The notes under the pieces were generated by a model. The model had not been told where the DNA came from. It did not search any database and saw only the letters and a program-made list of their open reading frames with translations. The position numbers were made by a program, and so were the translations under genes. From CAYMST01 sp964393115 (GTDB taxonomy: Bacteria > Bacteroidota > Bacteroidia > Cytophagales > Cyclobacteriaceae), in the NCBI GenBank assembly GCA_964393115.1, contig CAYMST010000224.1, forward strand, positions 1 to 7,846: a stretch of 7,846 nt of DNA, written 5' to 3'. This document shows, piece by piece, positions 6,706-7,846 of this stretch. Numbering within the stretch: the first letter of the stretch is position 1; the number at the start of each line of letters is the position of its first letter.

Positions 6706-7712
6706 TTTGCTGAAGAGTATATTTTATCAATAATTTCAACTGTTTTTAGTCCTTCGAAGCCGTTGGTAGATATTTCACCACCTGACTCCAGTACATCCAC
6801 TAAATTATCGTAAACTTTGTCATGATTGGACATAGAACCTACATAGGTACCATAATTGTTAGCTTTGTTTCCCTCGGGTAGGTTGGTTATGTTTTGACCA
6901 TCTATTTCTTGATACTCAAGCTCATTCAAATATTGCCCCCCGATTTTAACGGTACCCTTTTCTGCAAAAATGGTTAAGGATCCTTCCATATTCTTTTTGT
7001 ATGCATTGACAGAATAGTTGAGTGTTCCTATGGTTCCATTGTAGAACTGGAAGTTAACCACCCCAGAGTCCTCAAATTCTATTATACCTTTATGATCATA
7101 GTTCCCTATTACGGCATTAACCTCTTTCACATCACCTATCAAATAATAAATTAAATCAACAAAATGGCTAAACTGAGTAAACAATGTGCCGCCATCAAGT
7201 TTTTTGGATCCTTTCCAGGAGTTTTGATAGTAATCTGGATTCCTATTCCAAAAGCAGTTGAGTTGGATCGAGTATATCTTTCCCAGCTTATTGTTTTCAA
7301 TTAGTTCCTTTACTGCCACCACAGGTGGATTAAACCTGTTTTGCTTGACGATAAATAGTCTTTTATTCATTCGCTCAGCAGTCTTGATCATTTCTCCGCA
7401 ATCATGTACATTAATAGCCATTGGCTTTTCACAAAGTACATGATAACCGGATTTTAAAGCATTAATAGTATGTTCGGCGTGTAAACCATTAGGCGAGCAA
7501 ACAGATACGACATCAAAATTAGAAGACAATAAGAATTGATCAAGGCTTTGATATGCATCCCCACCAAATTTTTTTGAGAAGGTCAATGCTTTATCTGTCA
7601 AAAGGTCGTAGCAACCACATAATTGCCCGACTCTATTAATATGTTTAGCATGGCGTTCAGCAATCCTTCCTGTACCAATGATGCCAAACCTTAGATTTTT
7701 ATTTTCTTTCAC
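6684..7712 (-). CDS. Gfo/Idh/MocA-family sugar-nucleotide dehydrogenase, WbpB/WlbA-like
   Basis: This 342-residue protein is an NAD(P)-dependent oxidoreductase. It has an N-terminal Rossmann fold, RFGIIGTGRIAERH (8-21) with GxGxxA, the dinucleotide-domain strand VVSVCSPNGLHAEH (68-81), and CEKPMA (94-99) with the family's catalytic-site Lys96. The C-terminal substrate domain has KQNRFNPP (123-130) and LDGGTLFTQFSHFVDLIYYL (172-191), where His183 and Asp186 hold the usual H-x-x-D positions. With the acetyltransferase and aminotransferase downstream, the likely reaction is oxidation of UDP-GlcNAcA at C3 to the 3-keto sugar, the first step of 2,3-diacetamido-uronic acid synthesis. In characterised systems the NADH is recycled with 2-oxoglutarate. 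The GTG start at 7712 is supported by AAGGA five bases upstream, one of the few good ribosome-binding sites here. The gene overlaps the upstream one by 14 bp. Without the neighbours only the family could be given. Confidence 0.88.
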   Translation of the reverse strand: MKENKNLRFGIIGTGRIAERHAKHINRVGQLCGCYDLLTDKALTFSKKFGGDAYQSLDQFLLSSNFDVVSVCSPNGLHAEHTINALKSGYHVLCEKPMAINVHDCGEMIKTAERMNKRLFIVKQNRFNPPVVAVKELIENNKLGKIYSIQLNCFWNRNPDYYQNSWKGSKKLDGGTLFTQFSHFVDLIYYLIGDVKEVNAVIGNYDHKGIIEFEDSGVVNFQFYNGTIGTLNYSVNAYKKNMEGSLTIFAEKGTVKIGGQYLNELEYQEIDGQNITNLPEGNKANNYGTYVGSMSNHDKVYDNLVDVLESGGEISTNGFEGLKTVEIIDKIYSSAKWVTQGN

Positions 7713-7846
7713 TGTGATCCTTAAGTATTGTGTCTATTTTTTTCAACTGATTAGGATATGCATTGGAATTAGCACAATCGATTCTGGTCTTTATCATTTC
7801 CGGTTGGTTGTGCACGGCTAAGTTATCAATTACACTTCTAATTAAT
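7699..7846 (-). CDS. C-terminal end of an unidentified protein, possibly a glycosyltransferase (5' part outside window)
   Basis: On the minus strand a frame enters from the right edge and runs 48 codons to a TAA at 7699-7701. It encodes LIRSVIDNLAVHNQPEMIK, then TRIDCANSNAYPNQLKKIDT, then ILKDHSERK. The other two frames are stopped close to the dehydrogenase start, and the 14-bp overlap with that gene fits the compact style of this operon, so I take it as the end of a real gene. The helical, Lys-rich tail with an 'R..CAN....' patch resembles the last helices of GT-B glycosyltransferases, but this is too short to identify the family, and no function should be attached with confidence. Confidence 0.55.
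   Translation of the reverse strand, partial: LIRSVIDNLAVHNQPEMIKTRIDCANSNAYPNQLKKIDTILKDHSERK
7718..7722 (-). promoter_or_regulatory. Ribosome-binding site deciding the dehydrogenase GTG start
   Basis: The minus strand reads AAGGA, then TCACA, then GTG (7712). The motif and 5-base spacing are good for a Shine-Dalgarno site and fix this GTG as the start, since no Met codon follows for many residues. It lies inside the coding sequence of the upstream partial gene. Confidence 0.6.

Noticed and set aside
7258..7443. Plus-strand frame of 61 codons opposite the dehydrogenase
   Set aside because: It is antisense to the EKP and QNRFNPP motif region of a clear Gfo/Idh/MocA protein.
1..7846. Search for tRNA/rRNA genes, CRISPR arrays, insertion sequences, riboswitches and clear promoters
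   Set aside because: No cloverleaf, regular repeat-spacer pattern, transposase motif or terminal inverted repeat was seen. The operon has no gap over about 21 bp that could hold a promoter, and there is no gene-free stretch over 300 bases.

Overview
The window looks like a piece of a surface-polysaccharide locus from a member of the Bacteroidota. The main clue is the left-hand protein. It ends in the '...NGHLPGIPSAEEI...GEMSGMLLEKIEELTLHMIELKKEN...' type of C-terminus that is common in that phylum. Weak Shine-Dalgarno sequences and the style of the sugar genes agree with this. Genus and species cannot be read from the sequence.

Layout: bases 1-601 (+) hold the 3' part of a tail-fibre-like or surface protein whose reading frame is open at the left edge. 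It converges, with a 15-bp gap, on a long minus-strand operon that fills the rest of the window (617-7846) and continues past the right edge. In transcription order (right to left) the operon holds: the C-terminus of an unidentified protein (7699-7846); a Gfo/Idh/MocA sugar-nucleotide dehydrogenase (WbpB/WlbA-like); a left-handed beta-helix acetyltransferase (WbpD/WlbB-like); a DegT-type PLP aminotransferase (WbpE/WlbC-like); a broken acyltransferase-3 (OafA-like) gene; a GT-B glycosyltransferase; a WecB/MnaA-type UDP-GlcNAc 2-epimerase; and a second GT-B glycosyltransferase. All junctions overlap or lie within about 21 bp. A stem-loop followed by a T-run just past the last gene is a plausible operon terminator.

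How they work together: the dehydrogenase, aminotransferase and N-acetyltransferase match the three consecutive steps that turn UDP-GlcNAc uronic acid into UDP-2,3-diacetamido-2,3-dideoxyglucuronic acid. The 2-epimerase is of the WecB (UDP-ManNAc-forming) class rather than the WbpI class that normally ends that pathway. The two glycosyltransferases would use these or other sugars in building a repeat unit. The UDP-GlcNAc 6-dehydrogenase (WbpA-like), flippase and polymerase are not in the window.

The clearest hidden feature is the acyltransferase. The first ~63 residues of its longest open frame (from 5140) are out-of-frame nonsense. The true N-terminus (FPGLNGVRAIAALTVVIWH) lies in another frame at about 5100-4945, joined to the C-terminal two thirds by what looks like an internal deletion plus frameshift. 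I did not find a convincing undescribed system; the rest is a recognisable, partly decayed glycan cluster.
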